From the NCBI GenBank assembly GCA_030740295.1, contig JASLXP010000650.1, positions 1 through 6,403 of the forward strand: DNA of 6,403 nucleotides, in the 5' to 3' direction. The position numbers and the translations under genes were made by a program. The notes under the pieces were generated by a model that saw only the letters and a program-made list of their open reading frames with translations, was not told the origin of the DNA and ran no database searches. Of the stretch, positions 1 through 6,322 are shown in pieces; within the stretch, counting starts at the first letter, position 1, and every line of letters begins with the position of its first letter. Source of the DNA: Planctomycetota bacterium. GTDB taxonomy: Bacteria > Planctomycetota > PUPC01 > JACPCR01.

Positions 1-2
1 AC

Positions 3-170
3 CGTACTGAAGCGTTCGAGGTAACCACGCCGTCAGGCAAAGATCTGTTCGTCCTGAATCCAGAACGCATGTCGGATGTTTCAATCCATGGCCAGCCAGT
101 TCCAGGCCGCGCCCTGGTACAACTGGGCGGGAGAAAGAAGGCTCGCCGATGTGACCTGCAGATCGATTGA
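3..170 (+). CDS. C-terminal fragment of an unrecognised protein, cut by the window edge
   Basis: An open frame enters from the left edge and runs 55 codons to a TGA at 168-170. The other two plus frames meet stops almost at once (TGA at 8-10 and TAA at 22-24), so this frame is the only plausible continuation. The translation starts RTEAFEVTTPSGKDLFVLNP and ends in a basic stretch (GGRKKARRCDLQID). Alternating hydrophobic residues and a Pro/Gly-rich middle suggest the last strands of a beta-rich domain, as often ends secreted glycan-active enzymes, but that is inference and I cannot name the family. It lies on the same strand as the sulfatase but about 600 bp upstream, so co-transcription is not indicated. 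The overlapping frame beginning at ATG 76 is judged spurious because it runs on into the palindromic repeat. Confidence 0.6.
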   Translation, partial: RTEAFEVTTPSGKDLFVLNPERMSDVSIHGQPVPGRALVQLGGRKKARRCDLQID

Positions 171-380
171 TTCGCTGTTCACAGATCGCCTCACCGAGGC
201 GTTGAAGGACGAGGACAGCCACCGCTTCCTGCTCTGGTGTGGGTTGGTTACTCTTTGGAGGATTGCGGCTTATGCCTACTTGCCTGAGACAGGAAGCGAT
301 GCTACTTACGCCTCATTAGATGAAGACTGGGGCCTGGTAGGCCGAGATAAAGGCAATTTTACGGATTTGAAAAACAGTTT

Positions 381-429
381 TCAGGGGCAAAGCCCCGGCC
401 GTTTGCCTAGCCCAGCCCAACGGGCTGGG
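381..429 (+). repeat. Left long arm of the nested inverted repeat
   Basis: This 49-nt arm has three blocks: the GGGGCAAAGCCCC palindrome, the spacer TTTGCCTAGCCCAGCCC, and a second local hairpin CCCAGCCC-AAC-GGGCTGGG at 411-429. It is separated from the terminal TTTACGGATTT by about 13 nt (GAAAAACAGTTT region) that are missing from the right arm. Confidence 0.75.
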
Positions 430-450
430 TTTGGAGAAGGATTGCCATTC

Positions 451-472
451 AGGGGCAACGCCCCGGCCATTT
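451..472 (+). repeat. Inner repeat unit, left copy
   Basis: A 22-nt unit containing GGGGCAACGCCCCG followed by GCCATTT. It pairs with 491-512 across an 18-nt loop (473-490) to form the apex of the long hairpin. Confidence 0.7.
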
Positions 473-490
473 GCGGCAGGTCAGTCGTGC

Positions 491-512
491 AAATGATCGG
501 GGCGTTGCCCCT
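491..512 (-). repeat. Inner repeat unit, right copy
   Basis: Reverse complement of 451-472 with two substitutions (20 of 22 positions). The GGGGCGTTGCCCC core at 499-511 is identical, in complement, to the unit at 452-464. Confidence 0.7.
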
Positions 513-532
513 TTGATTGTGCTTCATTACTT

Positions 533-581
533 CCCAGCCCTCCGGGCTGGGCTAGGCAAACCGGCGGGGCGTTGCCCCTGA
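533..581 (-). repeat. Right long arm of the nested inverted repeat
   Basis: Read on the minus strand this repeats the left arm with six substitutions. The differences fall in the hairpin loop (GGA for AAC), in the four bases after the first palindrome (CCGG for GCCG) and at one base inside it. The GGGCTGGG/CCCAGCCC stem itself is fully preserved, which points to maintenance of the structure rather than of the exact sequence. Confidence 0.75.
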
Positions 582-773
582 AATCCGTAAAGACACCCCC
601 GTCTTGACCTACTTGTCGCTGTAATGCTCTCATCATGGGCTCTTTCGATCTTTCACAAGGCGATGCAGCCGCCCCCTGAGTCGCACTGCAAACACAGGTT
701 AGGTTTTCCCAACGAGACGGGGCAGCAGACACTGATACCGCTCTCGATTCCCCTGCCTACACAATCACAAGAG

Positions 774-2228
774 ATGCCCCCAAACATACTCGTTATCTTC
801 TGTGACCAACTCCGACAAGGCCTTCCCGGCTGCTACGGCGGAGAGATCGTGCGGACCCCGCACATCGATGCCCTTGCGGAAGATTCCGCGGTCTTCGAGC
901 AGGCTTACACGCCAGTAGCAATCTGTTCCCCTGCCCGCGCCAGCCTGATGACAGGACTCTATCCACACGGTCATCACATGTTTAACAACTCGTCTCCGGG
1001 GTACTCCTACTGCGAACATCTCCGGCCAGAAGTCTGCATGATTCAGGACTGGGCAGATGACGAGACAACCTACGAAACGGCTTACTTCGGCAAGTGGCAC
1101 ATTGGACCTGCCGAAGACCTGTTCAACTCTCGTTTTCATCACACACACGACCGGCCTTACGAAGGAGGGCCTCCATTCCTGAACGGGTCTCACTGGCATC
1201 CAACCACGGCCATCGGGCCCCTGGTAAAGAGCTATGCAGGGGGCAAGGCGGGAACGCTCGATGTGCCGATGGAAGGCTTCCCTGATGTCGTCGCTGCGAG
1301 ATATACTGAGAAATTCCTGCGTGAAAGAGAGGCCAGCAAGCCATTCCTTGCCTACTGCGCATTCCCCGGCCCTCATTCACCGTGGATGGTCCCCGACGAG
1401 TATGGCATTCGGTATGAACCGAAGGACATCCCAATGTGGGAAAATCGAAACGATGCTTTCGAAGGAAAGCCTCTGAACCAGAAGAAGCTGCGACTCTTAG
1501 AGGAATCCAAAGGGTCTGTCGGTTACTCCGAGGGTGGTGACGAAGCGCTGCTTGAGCAACTTGCCTGCTGTTTCAGCTACCTGGAGCTCATCGACCAGAT
1601 GCTCGGTGAGATCGTCGCTACACTGAAAGAGCTCGGGCTCTACGAAGAGACCGCCATTTTCTTCACCGCAGACCATGGTGACATGGCCGGCAGTCATGGC
1701 TTCCTGAGCAAAGGATCCTACATGTACGACGAAATTTATCGAATCCCGATGCTCTACAAGCCGCCCGGCAGTACGCAGGCACGACGCATTGGGTGTCCCG
1801 TGCACCTCATGGACATCACGGCAACACTTGTGCATCTGATGACTGGTGAAGAGAAGGAAACCATGGGCGAGCAGACACTACATGGCAGTTCTTTGCAGCC
1901 GCTGGTTGAGAACGGTGAGTGGGGCAGAGAAGTTCACTACGCCGAATACCATGGAGACTGGTATGGGCACTATTCAGCCCGAATGGTGACGGATGGAAAA
2001 TGGAAACTCGTCTGGAATCTCTCAGATCTCTGCGAGCTCTACCATCTGGCAGATGACCCTCACGAACTGGTGAATCGCTTTTACGACGCTTCCTGTCGCG
2101 GAATCCGTGACCGTTACTTCTCCCTGCTCAAAGAAGAAGGCACCAGACTCAGAGACGGCCACATCCGACTCCTGATGCCTGAGGTGGAAGACAAACTGGC
2201 AGAAACACTACCGCCAGGATTGGTGTGA
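774..2228 (+). CDS. S1-family sulfatase (formylglycine, Cys-type), 484 aa
   Basis: This is an alkaline-phosphatase-fold sulfatase that should hydrolyse a sulfate ester, probably on a sugar. The N-terminus MPPNILVIFCDQLRQG gives the first beta strand and metal ligand (Asp11). CSPARASLMTG at 51-61 is the C-X-P-X-R signature whose Cys51 is converted to formylglycine. GKWH at 106-109, His201 in PGPHSPW, TADHGD at 298-303 (Asp300/His301 as metal ligands) and Lys313 in SKGSYMYDE complete the expected active site. LMDITATLVHL (345-355) and the C-terminal ELYHLADDPHELVN (421-434) are typical of the family. The length is normal. I chose ATG 774 because it sits directly before the conserved PNILVIFCDQ; the frame stays open upstream to ATG 624, but those 50 residues are not sulfatase-like. 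No signal peptide is visible from either start, and no canonical Shine-Dalgarno is seen. The DQ rather than DD pair also occurs in choline sulfatases and phosphonate monoester hydrolases, so the substrate is open. Formylglycine-generating enzyme would have to be encoded elsewhere. Confidence 0.93.
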   Translation: MPPNILVIFCDQLRQGLPGCYGGEIVRTPHIDALAEDSAVFEQAYTPVAICSPARASLMTGLYPHGHHMFNNSSPGYSYCEHLRPEVCMIQDWADDETTYETAYFGKWHIGPAEDLFNSRFHHTHDRPYEGGPPFLNGSHWHPTTAIGPLVKSYAGGKAGTLDVPMEGFPDVVAARYTEKFLREREASKPFLAYCAFPGPHSPWMVPDEYGIRYEPKDIPMWENRNDAFEGKPLNQKKLRLLEESKGSVGYSEGGDEALLEQLACCFSYLELIDQMLGEIVATLKELGLYEETAIFFTADHGDMAGSHGFLSKGSYMYDEIYRIPMLYKPPGSTQARRIGCPVHLMDITATLVHLMTGEEKETMGEQTLHGSSLQPLVENGEWGREVHYAEYHGDWYGHYSARMVTDGKWKLVWNLSDLCELYHLADDPHELVNRFYDASCRGIRDRYFSLLKEEGTRLRDGHIRLLMPEVEDKLAETLPPGLV

Positions 2229-2286
2229 GACGAAGTGCCTGTAGCTTGGGCAATTTTCGACTGCTTGTGCAATCTCTCAATCCCAG

Positions 2287-2914
2287 TCACTCGGGCTGCA
2301 ACGCCAACTGCCCGGCCTCAGCATCTAACTGGTCCTTCGATGCCATAGCGATGGCCAGGAAGTCGAATTTCACGGGCTTCATCGGGTTGTCCACGTTCGC
2401 CGCGAGGAAAATCACGAACAGACCTTCCATCTCGCCGGCTTTGAGTTTCAGTGGCTTCTTGATGCCGACAAGTCCCTTGGCATAGTCCGTCCCAGGAATG
2501 ATCAGCAAGTCCTTATGGAAGTCCAGGCGATTGTTGCCGCCAGGAAGCTGCCGCCCTGCTGATGCGGTCGTCTATAGTGTCCGGCTATCGTGTGCGGCCC
2601 CACATGCCCGGTCTTTCGTTGTGGAGTTTCAGATCTTTGCTGCTTGGCCGGGTGTTCCGGCGGGGGCCGGCATTCTGTCTGGGCGCCAAAATGGACAATC
2701 CCTCCTGGTCTGTCTCACCGCGGTTTTCCAGGGCGGTCTGCACGATTACCACTTCGCCAGCCTTGCCTTTACCGGCGTGGACCAGTTTCAGGTCTCTGGC
2801 AAAGTTGCAGGAGCCTTGAATGGAAAAGCGCCTGGACTGGTCTGCAGGAACACCGGCAGATCTCTGATCCCACGAACTTCTAACAGAGCAGAGGCGGCAA
2901 GGGGTTGCATACAT
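2287..2914 (-). pseudogene. Decayed minus-strand gene in at least two frames, family unknown
   Basis: Two minus-strand open segments follow each other. The upstream one (2914 down to a TAG at 2585-2587) includes the coding-like stretch RDLKLVHAGKGKAGEVVIVQ and nearby TALENRGE. The downstream one, in a different frame, is open from 2571 to a TGA at 2287-2289 (94 codons). It reads GGNNRLDFHKDLLIIPGTDY, continues through KPLKLKAGEMEGLFVIFLAA and ends LALQPE. Both have mostly G/C third positions and well-mixed amino acids, as real coding sequence would, whereas the 2572-2700 join is interrupted and Arg/Pro-rich. The downstream segment has no ATG near its beginning, so it is better read as a C-terminal piece than as a gene of its own. 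The simplest reading is one gene broken by a frameshift or deletion, or two remnants side by side. I do not recognise the family. It lies opposite the leader of the DUF4838 gene and converges on the sulfatase. A sequencing error is another possible cause. Confidence 0.42.
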
Positions 2915-2919
2915 ATACT
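2914..2919 (+). promoter_or_regulatory. Possible -10 element upstream of the DUF4838 gene
   Basis: TATACT matches the sigma-70 -10 consensus at five of six positions and lies about 60 nt before the chosen start at 2981. No good -35 box is present at the usual 16-18 nt spacing; TTGCAT at 2905-2910 is too close. The call rests on one hexamer and is weak. Confidence 0.2.
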
Positions 2920-2968
2920 CGCATGCGATTCAAAGAGCAGAAAACAGCCAATCCAGAAACGGCGAGTT

Positions 2969-2975
2969 GAAGGAA
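2969..2975 (+). promoter_or_regulatory. Ribosome binding site deciding the DUF4838 start
   Basis: GAAGGAA lies five nt before ATG 2981, close to the Shine-Dalgarno consensus and at a usable distance. Together with the signal peptide that begins at this ATG it fixes the start, although the same frame stays open upstream for another 161 codons. Confidence 0.6.
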
Positions 2976-2980
2976 GCACC

Positions 2981-5900
2981 ATGAATCACTGTCAGGGAAG
3001 CGTTTATTGCATCTGCCTGCTCTTCATTTCTGCCAGCGTCTTTGCCGAACAGATCACCGGAACTGTGCCGCCGCATCTGCATCAGGGGCAGCACATCGTC
3101 CGGATAGACGACTCTGATCTGCTGACGCTCGTCGAACGCGGCAAGGCGAACGTCGAGATCGTCGTCATAACCCGGTCGCCACTGTTGCGGTACGCGGCCG
3201 AAGAACTGCAGACATTCATTGCGAAGGCCACCGGCGCAAAGGTCGAGATCGTGAACAGGCGATCCGGGATGATCCCGGCCATCGTGCTGGGAGACAACCT
3301 TTGGGCTCGTCAGGCCGCGGGCATCGATGTGGGCAAACTTCCTCGTGATGGTTTCCGCATTAAGCGCACAAAGGATGTCATCTACATCGCAGGTCGTGAC
3401 GATCCCTATGCCGATCCAAAGAGACTGCTCACCAGGAGCATCGCCCACTTCGAGAAGGCAACGCTGTTTGGCGTTTACGATTTCCTCGAGCGATTCGTCG
3501 GAGTACGGTTCTACTTCCCCGGTGACATCGGTACCGTTGTTCCAAAGACCGATACGCTTCGTATTCCCCTGGTGGACATATCCGAGGCGCCCGATTTTTT
3601 CACTCGAAAGATCTCCTACTCCGGTATCGATTGGGGCGGCACTTCTGATAAGGATGCCTCCCGTGTCTTCTCAAGCCTGGGACAGATGCGTTGGAGGGGC
3701 CAGACATCTTACGTTCCCAATTGTCATTCCATGGCCAGGTGCGGCCTGAGCCGACGCTTTGCCGATACGAACCCTGAATACTTCGCGCTACTGCCAAACG
3801 GAAAACGCGACAGCGACCTGTCGCTGCCGGGCCACCCGGGTCAGCACTGCTTCTCCAGCAAGGGCCTCGAAGACGAGGTCTACAAAGACGGGGTCGCCTT
3901 CCTCACAGGTAAACCTGCGTCGGCCCGGAATGTCATCACCAGTCGCGGTATCAGTTGGTGGGATGCCTCCGCCTTTCGACCGGGCTACTTCAACATCATG
4001 CCTAACGATGGGTACGGACCGCGAAACTATTGTCGGTGCAAAGGCTGTTGGCCCTATCTCGGCAACGGCAAGGCCAGCGAATTGATCTGGGGGTTCGTTG
4101 CGCGCGTGGCGAAGCGCCTGCAGCAGGATGGATACCCGGGCTACGTCACAGGAATGGTTTATTCCGGCTACCGTGCTGTCCCGGAATTCGAGATTCCAGA
4201 CAACGTGCTGGTCATGGTGGCGTTGATGGGTCCGTGGAAAGACAAGTACCCAGAGTTTCAGGCCGCGGACGATAAGTCGGCCATCGACTGGTCGAAGAAG
4301 ATCGGCAAGAAGATCTGGATGTGGAACTACATCAACGCCTACGGTTCGAAGATCCCGCCCGGCGTGCCCGCCATCTCCACGAAGTGCATCGCCTCATACT
4401 ACAAGCGCATGGCCCCGCACATGTTCGGCGCCTACGTGCAATCCGATACCGACTATGCCCTGTTTCACTACCTGAACTACTACGTCATCCACAAGCTGTT
4501 CTGGAACAATGATACGGACGTGGATGCCCTGGTAAACGAATATCAACAGAAGCTGTTCGGCCCCGCGGCCGGGCCGATGGGCGTCTTCTTCGCCCGCCTG
4601 GAAGATATCTGGATGAACCAACTTCTGGGAGAATTCAAGAGCACGGCACGGGGACCGGTGATGGTGAAGCACACCGAGGTAGAGGTATGGGAACAGGTCT
4701 ACACGGACGAAGTCTTCGGTCAGCTTGAGGCTCTCTACGATGAGGCCGAGAAGCTCGCCCGCAACGACCCCGATTCTCTCACGCGGGTGAGGTGGTTCCG
4801 AAAACACTTCCTTGGCAAAATGCTCAGCGTGAAGGAAGAGTACAAAGCAAAGAAGCGCGAGGTCGAAGACCTGGTGTGGCAAGTCACACCTCTGCCCAAG
4901 GGCTCGAAGGTCGTTGTGGATGGCAAGTTGAACGATGCCGCGTGGAAAGGCGCGCAGAGTGTCGTCCTTGTCCCTTTGCAGGGCGATGTCGCGCTGGTCA
5001 AGACGATTGTCTCCGCCCGATGGACGGCTGACACGCTCTACCTGGCCTACGACTGCCGTGAGCCAAAGATCGACAGAATGTACCTCTCCAGGCGCAAGCG
5101 AGACGACAACCAGGTATGGCAGGACTCCTCGGCTGAAATTTTTTTGAACCCGTCGGGTGACCGGACCACATACTTCCAGTACATCGTCTCCGCCAATGGC
5201 GCGGTCGCCGATCTGAAAATCAGTACTGATGACCAGGGCGTCAAGAAGTACGACTGGGAATGGAACGCAAACATCAGAGCCGTTTCCCACATTGGCAAAG
5301 ATGGATGGATGTCCGAAATAGCGATCCCACTGAAAGAAATTGCATCGGCCAACGTGAAGGCTGGAACGCGCTTCGTGGCTAACTTCAGCCGCGGCAGAAA
5401 TCTGACCGGCGTCACGAAGGAAGAGAACCAGCTCTACACGTGGAGCCCGTTCCTCCGCAGAGGCTTTCACGATCTGCAGCGCTTTGGCAGCATCGAGTTT
5501 GTCGACAGAGCCAGAGCAGACACATCGCGAATCAAGAACGGCAGCTTCGAAAAGATCGAGAGTGAAAACAGAGCCGCAGACTGGCCCTACCCCAAAGACC
5601 CGGAGCAGAGGGAACGCATCGCTTTGGATGAGACCACTCATCGCCACGGAGAACGTAGCCTGCGGATGTCAGACGCGGTTGGCAAATTGGCGGTTGGCAG
5701 CCAGACCCTGAAGACGATCAAGCCGAACACCCGCTACCAACTGACCTACTTCATCAAACTGAAGGACGTTGATCGCCGCGGTGATGCAGATCGCTTCGGA
5801 GCCTGTGTAAACCTTTTCATCAGCGGAAAGGACGGCCAGAACCTGTTCTTCCCGGACGTTTTGCACACCGGCACGCTGGACTGGTCCAAGCAAGGCGTCA

Positions 5901-6016
5901 TCTTCAAGACCGGCCCGAACACGGGCCAGGGAACGGCCCCCTACGTGCGCCTGTATCTCTACAACAGCGAAGGCAGCGTGTGGTTCGATGCCGTGCGGCT
6001 TCGTGAGCTGGACTGA
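2981..6016 (+). CDS. Secreted DUF4838 protein with CBM9-like and C-terminal jelly-roll-like modules, 1011 aa
   Basis: A large exported protein, probably acting on polysaccharide outside the cytoplasm. Residues 1-22 form a signal peptide with hydrophobic core CICLLFISASVFA and likely cleavage after Ala22. Residues about 55-200 resemble the alpha/beta domain that precedes the catalytic domain in GH20/GH67-type enzymes (RYAAEELQTFIAKATG, then IPAIVLGDN, then ATLFGVYDFLERFVGVRFYFPG). Residues about 235-540 are the DUF4838 core, including PNDGYGPRNYCRCKGCWP with the clustered Cys351, Cys353 and Cys356 and the aromatic-rich KIWMWNYINAYG and YALFHYLNYYVIHKLFWNN. A helical, charged linker spans about 565-635. 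Residues about 643-840 match family-9-like carbohydrate-binding (DOMON-like) modules: VVVDGKLNDAAWKGA, ARWTADTLYLAYDC, SSAEIFLNP, GWMSEIAIPLKEI. Residues about 850-1011 look like a second beta-sandwich binding module (IKNGSFEKIE, PNTRYQLTYFIKLKDV, SVWFDAVRLREL). DUF4838 has no firmly assigned activity; glycoside hydrolase action is inferred from architecture. The start at 2981 is supported by GAAGGAA and the signal peptide. Confidence 0.9.
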   Translation: MNHCQGSVYCICLLFISASVFAEQITGTVPPHLHQGQHIVRIDDSDLLTLVERGKANVEIVVITRSPLLRYAAEELQTFIAKATGAKVEIVNRRSGMIPAIVLGDNLWARQAAGIDVGKLPRDGFRIKRTKDVIYIAGRDDPYADPKRLLTRSIAHFEKATLFGVYDFLERFVGVRFYFPGDIGTVVPKTDTLRIPLVDISEAPDFFTRKISYSGIDWGGTSDKDASRVFSSLGQMRWRGQTSYVPNCHSMARCGLSRRFADTNPEYFALLPNGKRDSDLSLPGHPGQHCFSSKGLEDEVYKDGVAFLTGKPASARNVITSRGISWWDASAFRPGYFNIMPNDGYGPRNYCRCKGCWPYLGNGKASELIWGFVARVAKRLQQDGYPGYVTGMVYSGYRAVPEFEIPDNVLVMVALMGPWKDKYPEFQAADDKSAIDWSKKIGKKIWMWNYINAYGSKIPPGVPAISTKCIASYYKRMAPHMFGAYVQSDTDYALFHYLNYYVIHKLFWNNDTDVDALVNEYQQKLFGPAAGPMGVFFARLEDIWMNQLLGEFKSTARGPVMVKHTEVEVWEQVYTDEVFGQLEALYDEAEKLARNDPDSLTRVRWFRKHFLGKMLSVKEEYKAKKREVEDLVWQVTPLPKGSKVVVDGKLNDAAWKGAQSVVLVPLQGDVALVKTIVSARWTADTLYLAYDCREPKIDRMYLSRRKRDDNQVWQDSSAEIFLNPSGDRTTYFQYIVSANGAVADLKISTDDQGVKKYDWEWNANIRAVSHIGKDGWMSEIAIPLKEIASANVKAGTRFVANFSRGRNLTGVTKEENQLYTWSPFLRRGFHDLQRFGSIEFVDRARADTSRIKNGSFEKIESENRAADWPYPKDPEQRERIALDETTHRHGERSLRMSDAVGKLAVGSQTLKTIKPNTRYQLTYFIKLKDVDRRGDADRFGACVNLFISGKDGQNLFFPDVLHTGTLDWSKQGVIFKTGPNTGQGTAPYVRLYLYNSEGSVWFDAVRLRELD

Positions 6017-6023
6017 GGCTTTT

Positions 6024-6040
6024 GGCCGGCTCTGACGGCC
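6024..6040 (+). terminator. Weak hairpin just after the DUF4838 stop
   Basis: GGCCG at 6024-6028 pairs with CGGCC at 6036-6040 around a 7-nt loop, starting 8 nt after the stop codon. The position suits a terminator, but no T-tract follows (the next bases are CAGAAAC), so it would not be a canonical intrinsic terminator. Confidence 0.3.
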
Positions 6041-6066
6041 CAGAAACATTACAAGAATGTTAAGTT

Positions 6067-6140
6067 GTCAGGTGTCAGTGGTCAGGAAGGACGGCGACAG
6101 CTTTCTGCCCTGAACTGAAGACTGAACATTGAAATCTGAC
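6067..6140. repeat. Opposed arrays of 7-nt-period TCAG / CTGA repeats
   Basis: GTCAG occurs at 6067, 6074 and 6081, an exact 7-nt period. Beyond a 29-nt spacer, CTGAA-like pentamers occur at 6115, 6122, 6129 (TTGAA) and 6136 (CTGAC), again every 7 nt, with an extra CTGAA at 6110. The two halves are in opposite orientation, since GTCAG is the complement of CTGAC, so they could form an imperfect stem. The bases between the shared pentamers vary. Confidence 0.55.
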
Positions 6141-6190
6141 TCGGCCTCGAAGTAGTTTCTGAGGTCTATAAGCCGCGGAACAGGCCGCAG

Positions 6191-6210
6191 CACAACTCTC
6201 CAGAGTTGTG
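6191..6210. repeat. Perfect 9-bp stem palindrome
   Basis: CACAACTCT at 6191-6199 is followed by CC and then its exact reverse complement AGAGTTGTG at 6202-6210. No T-run follows, and the nearest gene ends about 175 nt upstream, so a terminator role is unlikely. It may be a dispersed REP-like element or a dyad operator site. Confidence 0.6.
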
Positions 6211-6225
6211 AGAAGTCGCGACTAA

Positions 6226-6246
6226 GCCGCCCCGCCGGTTAGCGGC
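6226..6246. repeat. Short GC-rich inverted repeat
   Basis: GCCGC at 6226-6230 is complemented by GCGGC at 6242-6246 around an 11-nt loop, and the overlapping CTAA (6222-6225) and TTAG (6239-6242) offer an alternative pairing. It lies 15 nt after the perfect palindrome and may belong to the same repeat cluster. The short stem makes chance occurrence possible. Confidence 0.3.
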
Positions 6247-6289
6247 ACCTGAGTCCTAAATGAAGCAGGCCTGTTGAATCACCAACTCG

Positions 6290-6322
6290 CATGAAATGGA
6301 TCGGATGCTCGCCATTTCCATG
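6290..6322. repeat. Imperfect stem-loop near the right edge
   Basis: CATGAAATGG at 6290-6299 pairs with CCATTTCCATG at 6312-6322 as a reverse complement with one extra base, around a 12-nt loop. It overlaps the first codons of the open frame from ATG 6296, which I do not accept as a gene. Confidence 0.35.

Larger units (their letters stand above)
358..591. repeat. Nested inverted repeat, REPIN/MITE-like
   Basis: The outermost 11 nt (TTTACGGATTT at 358-368) is matched exactly by its reverse complement at 581-591. Inside it are 49-nt arms at 381-429 and 533-581 that agree at 43 of 49 positions as reverse complements, and a further 22-nt pair at 451-472 and 491-512 that agree at 20 of 22. A short unit, GGGGCAACGCCCC or its complement, occurs four times (384-396 with one change, 452-464, 499-511, 566-578). 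The units on the left half face right and those on the right half face left, with the centre of symmetry near 481. Two opposed palindromic units forming one long hairpin is the defining layout of REPINs, which are moved by Y1 (RAYT) transposases; no such gene is in the window. It could alternatively act as a bidirectional terminator or RNA-stabilising structure. Confidence 0.8.
171..773. other. Intergenic region with no convincing gene
   Basis: Between the upstream fragment and the sulfatase I find no credible gene. Open frames that cross this stretch run through the inverted repeat at 358-591 and give low-complexity Gly/Pro/Arg-rich translations. The part from 171 to 357 has no recognisable motif. 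The part from 592 to 773 is the leader of the sulfatase gene; I see no convincing -35/-10 pair or riboswitch-like fold in it. Confidence 0.55.

Noticed and set aside
76..516. A 146-codon plus-strand open frame from ATG 76
   Set aside because: It overlaps the C-terminal fragment at 3-170 in another frame and runs through the inverted repeat, giving a Gly/Pro/Arg-rich tail. No motif or ribosome binding site supports it.
358..591. A CRISPR array reading of the four repeated 13-nt units
   Set aside because: The units alternate in orientation and are unevenly spaced with symmetric flanks, unlike direct CRISPR repeats with uniform spacers, and no cas gene is present.
481..732. An 83-codon minus-strand open frame
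   Set aside because: Much of it is the right half of the palindromic repeat and the sulfatase leader, and its composition is not protein-like.
624..773. A 50-residue N-terminal extension of the sulfatase
   Set aside because: The extension has no family similarity, no signal peptide character and poor codon bias, while ATG 774 sits exactly where sulfatases normally start.
2498..2980. A 161-residue N-terminal extension of the DUF4838 protein
   Set aside because: The internal ATG 2981 has a good ribosome binding site and begins a clear signal peptide. The upstream opening is best explained by the antisense gene remnant.
4394..5647. A 417-codon minus-strand open frame within the DUF4838 gene
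   Set aside because: It is the antisense shadow of a long GC-biased gene. The plus strand has clear domains in this stretch and the minus translation has none that I recognise.
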